From assembly GCA_016706565.1 (NCBI GenBank), contig JADJJI010000011.1, forward strand, positions 620,001 to 684,000: DNA of 64,000 nucleotides, written 5' to 3'. The position numbers and the translations under genes are program-made. This stretch comes from Piscinibacter sp. Its GTDB lineage: Bacteria; Pseudomonadota; Gammaproteobacteria; Burkholderiales; Burkholderiaceae_C. This document shows, piece after piece, positions 53,902 through 62,392 of the stretch. The notes beneath the pieces were generated by a model. It had not been told where the DNA came from and did no database searches. It saw only the letters and a list, made by a program, of their open reading frames with translations. Positions within the stretch are counted from its first letter, which is position 1, and every line of letters starts with the position of its first letter.

Positions 53902-56900
53902 TCAGTTCCAGCGCCAGGTCCAGATCACGTCCAGCGAGCTGTCCTCGCCCGATTGCGCTCGCAGCGTGAAGCGTTGCGCGATGCGGTAGATCAGCTGCCA
54001 GCTGCCGGCGGTGGCGTTCAGGCTGCGCTCGTAGCCGACGTACCAGCGCCGCGACAGCTGCTTGCCCAGCGAGATCACGGTTTCTCGCACCTCGCCGTCG
54101 CTCTGCCGCACCGATACTTCGTCCAGCCCGATCGCCCGCGTGAGCTGGTCGGTCGGGCCTTCGCCGTCGCCGGTCAGCAGGGCCAGCGCGGCGCGCTGCA
54201 GCAAGGCCGTGTCGGCGCGACCCAGGCCATCGCTGGCGCGGCCGAGCACCAGCCACGAGAGCTTGTCGAGGTCCGACAGCTCGGGCTCGGAGAACAGCCG
54301 CACCCGCGGGTTCACTGCCGTGCCGGTGATGGCCACGCCCACCCGCACGTCGAGGTTGGGGCGTGTCGCTTCGATGTCCAGCCGCGGGTTCTCGGCCGCG
54401 TCGTTGAACACCACGTTGCCGCGATCGATCTCCAGCTTCTGGCCGTAGGCGGCGTAGGTGCCGCCGGCGGTGCGCACGGTGCCGTTGACGGCCAGCCTGC
54501 CTGCGGGTGCCGTCAGGCGAAGTTCGCCGCGCAGCCCGGTGTCCAGGCCGCGGCCGCGCACGCGCAACTGCTCGCCGAGGTCCAGGCGCACGTCCATGTC
54601 GATGGTCGGCACGCGTGCGTTCGGCGCGGCCGGCCTGGCTTGCGCCGTCTGCGGGTCGGCCGCCCGGGCCGGGCGGCGGCTGACGGTGACGTCGTCCGAC
54701 AGCCCGGGAGCGTCGCTTCGGGTGAAGTCGATCAGGCCTTCGTCGACGGCCAGTCGCCCGCCCAGGGTGAGCTTGTCGCGCTCGATCTGCAGCGTCGAAT
54801 TGCCGCTGACGACGATGCGGCGGTCGACCCGGCCGAGCAGCTGGAATCGCTTCGCTTCCAGCTGCAGCCTGACCAGCGGCGAGGCACCGAAACTCGCATC
54901 GCCGCCGAGATCGAGCGTGCCCGCTCCGGCTTGTGCGGTAAAGCGCTCGATGCGCGCGGTGGCGCCCTGCAGCACGATGGCCACTTCGCCGTCGGTGACG
55001 TTGACGCCCTGCAGGAAGTTGCGCACGCTCAGGCGGGTGCCGCGCACGGCGCCGGTGTACTCCGGCGCACCGAACTTGCCGCCGATGCCCGCACTCGCGC
55101 TGAGTGCACCTCCGAGGCGCCAGCCGGCAGGCACCCAGGTGCCCCAGGTGCCCAGGTTGGCGACCTGCAGCTCCAGCACGCCCGACACCGGCGTGTCGGG
55201 CGCGGGCCAGGTGGCCTGCGCGGAGGTGCGAGCGACGAAGGCGCCGGCGGCCACGCCGACAGTCGAGCCGGCCAGGCCCTGCGTGAAGCTCCACACGCCG
55301 TCGGCCACGTTCAGCCCCAGACGCAGATCGGTCAGGCCGAGCGATTGCGTGCCGGTTTCATCGGTCACGCTGAGGTCGCCGCGGCTGCGTTCGACGACGA
55401 TGTCCGCAGCGAAGGTCGGGGCGCTGCGCAGCTCGAGCCGGCCCGTCACCGCCAGGTCTCCGCCCCAGCCAAAGTCGGGTTGCAGGCGCGACAGCAGCGG
55501 CGCGATCGTCAGCGGCTCCATCTCGGCCTTGGCGTCGATGCGCGCCGGTGCGCCGCCCTGCGCGGCCTGCCAGGCCAGGCGGTCCCAGCGCAGTGCGGCG
55601 CCGAACAGCTCGGCACGGCCCGCCTGCAGCAACAGCTGCGCCGGGCCGGCGTCCAGGCCCAGCACCTGCACGGCGACGTCGCGCGTGCGCAGCCAGGCCG
55701 CCGCGGTCGCCGTGCCACCCGAGGGGCGTGCTTCGAGCTGCTGCAGCGTGCCGCGCCAGCCGTCGACTGCGCCGGTGCTGCCAGCCACGAAACCGCCTTG
55801 CATCTGCAACGAGGCCAGCGTGCCGTTCTTCGTGTCGATGCTCGTCGGGGCTGTCGGCAGGGCTTCGGTCCAGCCGGGGGGGCGCGCGTTCGAACTGGCG
55901 CTGAGCTCCAGGCGGTGTGCCCGGCCGCTGCCTTGCGCACGCAGCTTCGCGTTCTCGAAGCGCGCCGCTCCGAGCGCGAGGCCAGCCAGGTCGAACTCGG
56001 CGTCGACCGGCGCGTCCAGCGTGGTGCCGGCCTGCCAGCGCGCGCTGCCGCGCTGCAGCGCGAGCGAACCGGCCTGCAGTTCGGTGGCTTGTGCCTTGCC
56101 GGTCGAGCTGATCGCCGGCCAGCGGCCGCTGGCCTGCAACTCGGCCGCGAGCGCGCCGCCCAGCGGCTTGCCGGCCGGGTCCGCGCCGGCCAGGCGCGCC
56201 AGCGGCGCGAGCTTGGCCAGCGTCGGTGCCTGCAGCCTGATCTGCCAACGATCGTCGGCACCGCCGGCGGCCAGGCCGATGCGGCCCTCGGCGTCGAGGC
56301 GATTGCCGTCCAGCTCGGCCTGCGCGGTGGCCTGCAACGCGCCGGCGGCGGCGCCGCGCAGCGACAGCTGGCCGCGCAAGGGCACGCCGGCGAGCAGGCT
56401 GTCGGCCAGCGTGGCCGTGGCCTGGCCGCGCAGCGCGGCCAGCCGGTCGAGCGCGCGGCCGGGGCCGGCCGGCGGCAGCGTCAGGTCGAACTCGCTCTTT
56501 GCGTTCAGGCGATGCGGCCCACGCCGCCAGGGCGAGTCTTCGCGGCCCGGCCACCAGACGGCCGGGTCGAAGGCCGCCAGCGTGGCCTGGCCCTTGAGCT
56601 GCCAGGCCAGGCCCGGCGCCGCGCGGCTCGCGCTGGCCTTCACCGCGGCGCGGGCGCCGCCGGCCTCGGCCTGCGCATCACGCAGCGTGATGCGGTCGGC
56701 ACCCGCCTCGCGGCGCCAGTCGCCATCGAGCCGCAGGCGCACCGCCCGGGAGGTGCCACGGTCGCTCACCTTGCCGGTCAGTTCGCCCTTGGCGGCCAGT
56801 GTCTGCACGGCCGCGGCCGGTGCGCTGCCGTCGATCGCGAGCGGCCCATCGAGCAGCATGGCCGGGGCGCGCGCATCCAGGCGCTGCGGTTGCAGGGCCT

Positions 56901-58050
56901 TCAGCGTGGCCTCGAGTCGCCAGCCTTCCCGAGACCAGCGCCCCTGGCCCTGCAGCCGGCCGCCAGGCTCGCGTGGCGTGCCGAGTTCGGCTTCGAGCAT
57001 GCGCACTTCCAGCCGCGTCGGGTCGTCGGGCCGCGCGCGCAGTTCGATCGCCAGGCTCTGCACGGGCAGCCGGCCATCGCTCCAGCGGCCGGGAGCGGCG
57101 TTGCCCAGCCGCGCTGTCACCTGCGCGGGCTCGCTCGCCGACCGGGTCTTGGCGACCGCGCTGCCGCTGAGCGCCGTCACGGGCGCGGCCGGGTGGAAGG
57201 CGGACAGGTCCAGCCCGTTCGCCTTCGCATCCAGATCGCCGAGCGGCCAGGCCTCGAACGGACGCAAGGCGGCGGCGAGGTCGAGCGACTGGGCCGGCAG
57301 CGGCTTGCCGCCCGGCGCGACCGTGGGTTGTGCCCGCACCGTGGCGATCAGGTTCGGCGCCGCCAGCGGCCCGGCCAGCGAGGCCTGGGCCGACCATTGC
57401 AGCTGTGCCGCTGTGCCGTCCTGAGCCAGCGACAGCGTGGCCTGCAGCGGCAGCGGCGCAGCACTGCCGAGCGTTGCGCTGCCCTGGGCACGCAGGCGGT
57501 CGAAGCCGAGCGAGAGCTCGTCGAGGCGGTGCACAGCGCCGCCCTCGGCGCCGAGATGGATGCGGGCGCGCAGCCCGCGCAGCGGCGTGGCGCCCAGCGG
57601 CACGGCGCGCAGCGTCTGCACCTCGACCGACGTCACCTGCAGTTCGAACGGCAGGGCCAGCGACTCGGGTGCCGGGCTCGGCGCCGGCGCCGGGGCGCCG
57701 GGTTTCAGGTCGACTGCGTCCGCGGCCAGACTATCGATCACGATGCGCGGCCGCCAGAGGGCATCTGCATCGATGCGCAGCCCTCGCCACGACACGCCTT
57801 CGAGCGTCAGCAGGCCGCCGCGCGGCAGGTCGATCGTCAGGCGCTGCACGGCCAGCGTGCCGCCGAGGAGCGAGCCGCGTACCTCGCCGGCCTGCAGACC
57901 CGGCACGCGCTGCAGCGTCCAGGCCGCCCCCGCCTCGGTGCGCAGCAGCCACAGCGCCGCGGCCGCGGCGCAGGAGGCGATCGCCAGCACGATCAAGGCC
58001 GACCATCCCCAGCGGGCCCAGGCGGGCGGGCGAGCTTGTGTCGGCTCCAT
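53902..58050 (-). CDS. tamB: Translocation and assembly module subunit TamB
   Basis: 1382-residue inner-membrane-anchored protein of the AsmA/TamB superfamily that spans the periplasm. One N-terminal helix (SALIVLAIASCAAAAALWLL, about residues 17-36) precedes a very long repetitive beta-rich region. The C-terminal DUF490 block contains VAITGTAVNPRVRLFSEPEL and LDKLSWLVLGRASDG, the family's end signature, and the protein ends in an aromatic residue pair like outer-membrane-linked partners. It works with TamA in autotransporter assembly and lipid transport. It follows tamA by 4 bp. ATG 58050 is used. Confidence 0.92.
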   Translation of the reverse strand: MEPTQARPPAWARWGWSALIVLAIASCAAAAALWLLRTEAGAAWTLQRVPGLQAGEVRGSLLGGTLAVQRLTIDLPRGGLLTLEGVSWRGLRIDADALWRPRIVIDSLAADAVDLKPGAPAPAPSPAPESLALPFELQVTSVEVQTLRAVPLGATPLRGLRARIHLGAEGGAVHRLDELSLGFDRLRAQGSATLGSAAPLPLQATLSLAQDGTAAQLQWSAQASLAGPLAAPNLIATVRAQPTVAPGGKPLPAQSLDLAAALRPFEAWPLGDLDAKANGLDLSAFHPAAPVTALSGSAVAKTRSASEPAQVTARLGNAAPGRWSDGRLPVQSLAIELRARPDDPTRLEVRMLEAELGTPREPGGRLQGQGRWSREGWRLEATLKALQPQRLDARAPAMLLDGPLAIDGSAPAAAVQTLAAKGELTGKVSDRGTSRAVRLRLDGDWRREAGADRITLRDAQAEAGGARAAVKASASRAAPGLAWQLKGQATLAAFDPAVWWPGREDSPWRRGPHRLNAKSEFDLTLPPAGPGRALDRLAALRGQATATLADSLLAGVPLRGQLSLRGAAAGALQATAQAELDGNRLDAEGRIGLAAGGADDRWQIRLQAPTLAKLAPLARLAGADPAGKPLGGALAAELQASGRWPAISSTGKAQATELQAGSLALQRGSARWQAGTTLDAPVDAEFDLAGLALGAARFENAKLRAQGSGRAHRLELSASSNARPPGWTEALPTAPTSIDTKNGTLASLQMQGGFVAGSTGAVDGWRGTLQQLEARPSGGTATAAAWLRTRDVAVQVLGLDAGPAQLLLQAGRAELFGAALRWDRLAWQAAQGGAPARIDAKAEMEPLTIAPLLSRLQPDFGWGGDLAVTGRLELRSAPTFAADIVVERSRGDLSVTDETGTQSLGLTDLRLGLNVADGVWSFTQGLAGSTVGVAAGAFVARTSAQATWPAPDTPVSGVLELQVANLGTWGTWVPAGWRLGGALSASAGIGGKFGAPEYTGAVRGTRLSVRNFLQGVNVTDGEVAIVLQGATARIERFTAQAGAGTLDLGGDASFGASPLVRLQLEAKRFQLLGRVDRRIVVSGNSTLQIERDKLTLGGRLAVDEGLIDFTRSDAPGLSDDVTVSRRPARAADPQTAQARPAAPNARVPTIDMDVRLDLGEQLRVRGRGLDTGLRGELRLTAPAGRLAVNGTVRTAGGTYAAYGQKLEIDRGNVVFNDAAENPRLDIEATRPNLDVRVGVAITGTAVNPRVRLFSEPELSDLDKLSWLVLGRASDGLGRADTALLQRAALALLTGDGEGPTDQLTRAIGLDEVSVRQSDGEVRETVISLGKQLSRRWYVGYERSLNATAGSWQLIYRIAQRFTLRAQSGEDSSLDVIWTWRWN

Positions 58051-58054
58051 GGGG

Positions 58055-59905
58055 CTAGAACGCAATGCCCACGCTCAGGTGCATGCGAAACGCCTTCGCC
58101 TCTTCACCATAGGCCAGGTCCACGCGCAACGGCCCGACCGGGCTGCGCCAGCGCAGCCCCACGCCGTAGCCGTAGACGGGCTTCAGGTCGGTCCAGCGCT
58201 GGGCGGCGTTGCCGGCATCGACGAACACCGCCCACCAGACGGCGGGCATCTTCGCTGAAACGGGCCGGGCGATCTCGGCGCTGCCGGTGAACATGGTGCG
58301 TCCGCTGGCGACGGCGCCATCGACCAGCGGGCCGAGCGTGCGGTAGCCGTAGCCGCGTACCGAGTCGTCGCCGCCGGCGCGAAACAACAGCGTGTCGGGA
58401 ACGCCGACGGCGTCGCGCGCGAACACCTGGCCGGCCTCGACGCGCGCGCTGGCGTACCACGACGCGCCGAGCGGCTGGTACAGCGTGTAGCGCGCATAAC
58501 CGCGGGCGAAGGGCCCGTTCTCCTCGGTCGAGTTGAGCGCGCGGCCGAGTGCGGTCTGCAGCGACAGCGTGTAGCCGTCGGTCGGCAGCAGAGCGCTGTC
58601 CACATCGCGGAACACCCAGTGGTAGTTGGCCGACAGTGCGTTGCTGCTGGTGGCGCCGGCGATGTTGTCGACCCGCGAGTGCGTCAGTTCCGCGAAGTAC
58701 AGCCGCTCGATGCGCGGCGTGTCCTGCGTGCGGCCGACGCGCGCATTCCACGAAGTGCGGGTCTCCTCGCCGGAGCGCAGCCGCTCGGCCGTGCCCGACA
58801 CCAGGTTGCGGTACAGGCCTTCGAGCGGGTGCGAGATCAGCTCGCCCTGCCACGACTGCAGCGACGAGCCGATCTCGAACTTGTTGCTGGCCACCCAGTC
58901 GATGTCGAAGGGCCGGCGGTGGCGGTGTTCCAGCGTCACGCGCGGCCCGGTGTTGGCGCTGATGCCCACGCCGATGGTGGCCTGCTGCAGGGTCAGCTCG
59001 CGGACGCGCACCAGCACCGGCGCCGCCGTGGCGCCTGCGGGGTCGGCGTCGAGCTCGACCGACGCGCTCTCGAACAGGCCGAGCTTCTGCAGCCGCTCCT
59101 GGAAGTCGAGCAGCAGCGTCTCGCTGTAGGGCGTGCCGGGCCCGAAGGTGGCCAGCTGCCGCACCGTGCTCGCGTCGTAGCGCTGCAGCCCTTCGATGCG
59201 CAGCGCGCCGAGCCGGTACAGCGCGCCGCTGTCGAGCTCGAGTGCGAGCTCGACAGCCTGATCGGTGGCATCCACCTTCGCGGCGGTGCTTTGCCAGGTC
59301 GCTGCCGGATAGCCTTCGGCGCGCACGCGGGCCAGGGTGGTCGTCTTGGCCGCCGTCCAGGCCGGCTGCCGGAACGGCTGGCCGACGGGCAGCGGCCAGT
59401 CCCGGCGCAGCCGCTCCAGCAGCGACGCGGCCTCGCTGCCCGCCTGAGTGGCCTGCGTTTGCAATTCGCCGCGTGCTGCGAATTCGACGCTGCGGATGAT
59501 GCTGCGCGGGCCGGGATTCACCTTCACACGCACGACCGGCACGCCGTCCGGGCTGGCGGCGCGCGAGGTCTGCACCTCGGCCGCGAAGTAGCCTTCGGTC
59601 TCGAGCAGGGTGCGCGCCTGCGCCGGCGCTGCGGCGGCCAGGCGCGTCAGTTCGGTCGTGTCGATGGCCTCGGTGTCCGGCGCGTTCTGGAAACGCGCCA
59701 GGTCGAGGTAGTCGGTGAGCAGCTTGCGCAGTTCGTCGGGGGCTTCGACCTCGACGCGGTACTGCGCCCGCGACGAGGCGGCCGCTGCCTTGTCGTCCGG
59801 CGCCGCTTCGCGGCCGAAGGGCAGGGCCGCGCAGCCGGCCAGAGCGGCACAGGCCAGCGCCGCCAGGCCGGCGCGCAGCGCCGGGCGCGGCGCGGCCGGG
59901 GTCAT
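58055..59905 (-). CDS. tamA: Translocation and assembly module outer-membrane subunit TamA (Omp85)
   Basis: 616-residue Omp85-family protein. A signal peptide with lipobox-like LAGCAAL (about residues 13-26) is followed by three POTRA-like domains (about 50-300) and a C-terminal 16-strand beta-barrel ending in the C-terminal Phe signature HLSVGIAF. The lock motif region LFRAGGDDSVRGYGYRTLGP (VRGY) is present. It forms the outer-membrane half of the TAM complex with TamB. The start ATG 59905 overlaps the stop of the VWA gene (ATGA). A longer frame to 60247 is a shadow. Confidence 0.9.
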   Translation of the reverse strand: MTPAAPRPALRAGLAALACAALAGCAALPFGREAAPDDKAAAASSRAQYRVEVEAPDELRKLLTDYLDLARFQNAPDTEAIDTTELTRLAAAAPAQARTLLETEGYFAAEVQTSRAASPDGVPVVRVKVNPGPRSIIRSVEFAARGELQTQATQAGSEAASLLERLRRDWPLPVGQPFRQPAWTAAKTTTLARVRAEGYPAATWQSTAAKVDATDQAVELALELDSGALYRLGALRIEGLQRYDASTVRQLATFGPGTPYSETLLLDFQERLQKLGLFESASVELDADPAGATAAPVLVRVRELTLQQATIGVGISANTGPRVTLEHRHRRPFDIDWVASNKFEIGSSLQSWQGELISHPLEGLYRNLVSGTAERLRSGEETRTSWNARVGRTQDTPRIERLYFAELTHSRVDNIAGATSSNALSANYHWVFRDVDSALLPTDGYTLSLQTALGRALNSTEENGPFARGYARYTLYQPLGASWYASARVEAGQVFARDAVGVPDTLLFRAGGDDSVRGYGYRTLGPLVDGAVASGRTMFTGSAEIARPVSAKMPAVWWAVFVDAGNAAQRWTDLKPVYGYGVGLRWRSPVGPLRVDLAYGEEAKAFRMHLSVGIAF

Positions 59906-61074
59906 TTGCTCAGCAGGCGCATGGCCCCTTCCAGCCCCTGCAGCGTGAGCGGGAACATGCGCTGGTTCATCAGCTGCTGGACGATGGAGATGCTTTGCCG
60001 GTAGCCCCACACGCCCTGCGGCTCGGGGTTGATCCAGGCGAACTTCGGGAAGGCGCCGGTCAGGCGCTGCAGCCACTCGGCTCCCGGCTCCTCGTTGTTG
60101 TACTCGACGCTGCCGCCGGGCTGCAGGATCTCGTAGGGGCTCATCGTCGCGTCGCCGACGAAGATCAGCTTGTAGTCCTTGTTGTACTTGCGGATGATGT
60201 CCCAGGTCGGGAACTTCTCGCTGTAGCGGCGCCGGTTGTTCTTCCACATGAAGTCGTAGACGCAGTTGTGGAAGTAATAGAACTCGAGGTGCTTGAACTC
60301 GCTCTTGGCGGCGCTGAAGAGCTCCTCGACGCGGTGGATGTGCTCGTCCATCGTGCCGCCCACGTCCATCAGCAGCAGCACCTTCACCTTGTTGTGGCGC
60401 TCGGGCACCATCTTGATGTCCAGCCAGCCGGCGTTGGCCGCGGTGCTGCGGATGGTGTCGTCCAGGTCGAGCTCTTCCTGCGAACCTTCACGCGCGAAGC
60501 GGCGCAGCCGGCGCAGCGCCACCTTGATGTTGCGCGTGCCGAGCTCGAGGTTGTCGTCGTAGTCCTTGTACTGGCGCTGGTCCCAGACCTTCACCGCACT
60601 CTTGTTGCGGCCCTTGTCCTGGCCGATGCGGATGCCCTGCGGGTTGTAGCCATAGGCGCCGAACGGGCTGGTGCCGCCGGTGCCGATCATGCGGTTGCCG
60701 CCCTCGTGGCGCTCCTTCTGCTCTTCGAAGCGCTTCTTCAGCGTCTCCATCAGCTCGTCCCAGCCCATCTTCTCGATGGCGGCCTTGTCTTCGGCGCTGA
60801 GTTCGAGCTCCAGGTGCTTCTGCAGCCACTCGAGCGGAATCTCCTGGCTGAAGTCGGTGAGCATCTCCACGCCCTTGAAGTAGGCGGCGAAGGCGCGGTC
60901 GAACTTGTCGAACTGGGCTTCGTCCTTCACCAGCGTGGTGCGCGCGAGGTAGTAGAACTGGTCGACGGAGTTGTCGATCACGCCTTCTTTCAGGCCCTCG
61001 AGCAGCATCAGGTACTCCTTGACCGAGACCTTCAGCTTGGCCGCGCGCAGCGTGTAGAAGAAGTTGATCAGCAT
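59902..61074 (-). CDS. VWA-domain protein (CoxE-like)
   Basis: 390-residue cytosolic protein with an N-terminal helical domain (about residues 1-200; contains an acidic stretch and a Gly-rich linker GNRMIGTGGTSPFGAYG). The C-terminal von Willebrand A-like domain begins at VKVLLLMDVGGTMDEH. The metal-binding DxSxS is changed to DVGGT, so metal binding may be altered. CoxE-like proteins normally partner a MoxR ATPase, but none is in the window. The stop overlaps the tamA start. ATG 61074 was chosen; the longer frame is non-family. Function unknown. Confidence 0.75.
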   Translation of the reverse strand: MLINFFYTLRAAKLKVSVKEYLMLLEGLKEGVIDNSVDQFYYLARTTLVKDEAQFDKFDRAFAAYFKGVEMLTDFSQEIPLEWLQKHLELELSAEDKAAIEKMGWDELMETLKKRFEEQKERHEGGNRMIGTGGTSPFGAYGYNPQGIRIGQDKGRNKSAVKVWDQRQYKDYDDNLELGTRNIKVALRRLRRFAREGSQEELDLDDTIRSTAANAGWLDIKMVPERHNKVKVLLLMDVGGTMDEHIHRVEELFSAAKSEFKHLEFYYFHNCVYDFMWKNNRRRYSEKFPTWDIIRKYNKDYKLIFVGDATMSPYEILQPGGSVEYNNEEPGAEWLQRLTGAFPKFAWINPEPQGVWGYRQSISIVQQLMNQRMFPLTLQGLEGAMRLLSK

Positions 61075-61171
61075 CGGGAAACCGGCGTTCGGGCAGGGTG
61101 TTTCGAGGAGGATACACGCCCGGGCGCGGCTGCGTGGCGCCCTAGGTGTTTCGCTTCGTCGCACCTGACCC

Positions 61172-61177
61172 GACAAT
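61172..61177 (+). promoter_or_regulatory. -10 element GACAAT, predicted leaderless promoter of the second cyclase gene
   Basis: GACAAT ends eight bases before the ATG at 61186. There is no ribosome-binding sequence in the gap. Confidence 0.45.
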
Positions 61178-61185
61178 GCCGGCCG

Positions 61186-62388
61186 ATGCCCAGTTTCAGC
61201 GCCACCGAGATCGCCTTCCTGATGGTGGCCTGCCAGCAGGCCGTGCTGGCCTTCGGCTGGCTGGCCGGCGCCGCGCTGATGGTCGAGTCGCGCCGCGCGG
61301 CGCTGCACTGGGCGCTGTACGCGGCGCTGAGCGCCGTCTCGCTGGTGCTGTTCGTGGTCTCCGTCAAGCCCGGCATCGAGCCGCTGCGTGCGCTGGCCAA
61401 CCTGTGCATCGTGGTTTCTCTGGTGGTGCTGCAGCGCGGCGTGTGGGCCTTCTTTGCTTGCCCCCGACCCTGGCTATGGCATGCCGCCGTGCTTGCCGCC
61501 GCCGGCGCCGCCACCTGGTACGGGTTGGACCCGGCCAATGGCGCCTGGCGCGTGGCCATCGTCTCCGGCGCGTTGTCGGCCTTGTGCCTGTCGGTCGGCT
61601 GGGACATGCAGCGCGAGGCGCGCGCCCGCATGGAGCTGCGCTGGGGCGCCGTGCTGTCGGTGCCGCTGCTGCTGGGCGGGCTGGTGTTCGGCCTGCGCGC
61701 CGGGCGCGCGATGGTCTCGCCCGGCACCATCGTCGCCGAGGTGACGGCCGACAGCGCGCTGAACGTCAGCGCCGCGTTCAGCTATCTGGTGCTCGCGCTG
61801 GTGTTCCAGCTGACGCTGGTGGCGCTGGTGGTCACGCGCGGCGTGGTGGAGTTGCGCCGCGCCTCTCGCTACGACGCGCTGACCGGCCTGCTCAACCGCC
61901 GCGCCGCCCAGGAGGCGCTCGAAGACGAACTGCAGCGTTCGCGGCGCCTGGGCGAACCGTTCTCCGTGCTGATGATCGACGCCGACCACTTCAAGTCCAT
62001 CAACGACGTGCACGGCCACGCCGTCGGCGACCGCGCGCTGCAGCACCTGGGCACCTTGCTGTCCGCGCAGATGCGCGACATCGACCGCGTCGGCCGCTGG
62101 GGCGGCGAGGAGTTCATCGTCTTGCTGCCCGGCACGCCGCTGGCGCAGGCGCAGGAAGTCGCCGAGCGGCTGCGCGAGCGCACGCAGTCGCTGCCGCCGC
62201 GCTGGCAGGAGCGCGCCGTGCCGCTGACGGTGTCGCTCGGGGTCTCGCAATGGGCCGGACCGTCCGACGAACTGGCCGCACTGATGGCCCGCGCCGATGC
62301 GGCGCTGTACCGCGCCAAGGCCAACGGCCGCAACCGCGTGGAGGTCGAACCGCCTCCCGGCGCGCCTCGCGTCTCGGTGGTGCGCTAG
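61186..62388 (+). CDS. Membrane-bound diguanylate cyclase (GGDEF)
   Basis: 400-residue protein with about six membrane helices in the N-terminal 210 residues and a C-terminal GGDEF domain from about 230 (ASRYDALTGLLNRRAAQEAL). The active site is GGEEF (in VGRWGGEEFIVLL), and RDID five residues before it is an intact I-site. It makes cyclic di-GMP and senses a membrane-related signal through its helices. No phosphodiesterase is next to it. It is similar in layout to the cyclase at 32313-33560 but not a close copy. The start is probably leaderless. Confidence 0.88.
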   Translation: MPSFSATEIAFLMVACQQAVLAFGWLAGAALMVESRRAALHWALYAALSAVSLVLFVVSVKPGIEPLRALANLCIVVSLVVLQRGVWAFFACPRPWLWHAAVLAAAGAATWYGLDPANGAWRVAIVSGALSALCLSVGWDMQREARARMELRWGAVLSVPLLLGGLVFGLRAGRAMVSPGTIVAEVTADSALNVSAAFSYLVLALVFQLTLVALVVTRGVVELRRASRYDALTGLLNRRAAQEALEDELQRSRRLGEPFSVLMIDADHFKSINDVHGHAVGDRALQHLGTLLSAQMRDIDRVGRWGGEEFIVLLPGTPLAQAQEVAERLRERTQSLPPRWQERAVPLTVSLGVSQWAGPSDELAALMARADAALYRAKANGRNRVEVEPPPGAPRVSVVR

Positions 62389-62392
62389 CGGC

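Noticed and set aside
53767-58290. A 1507-codon + frame opposite tamB
   Set aside because: It is antisense to tamB over nearly its whole length and rich in low-complexity Ala/Arg/Gln. No domain is recognisable.
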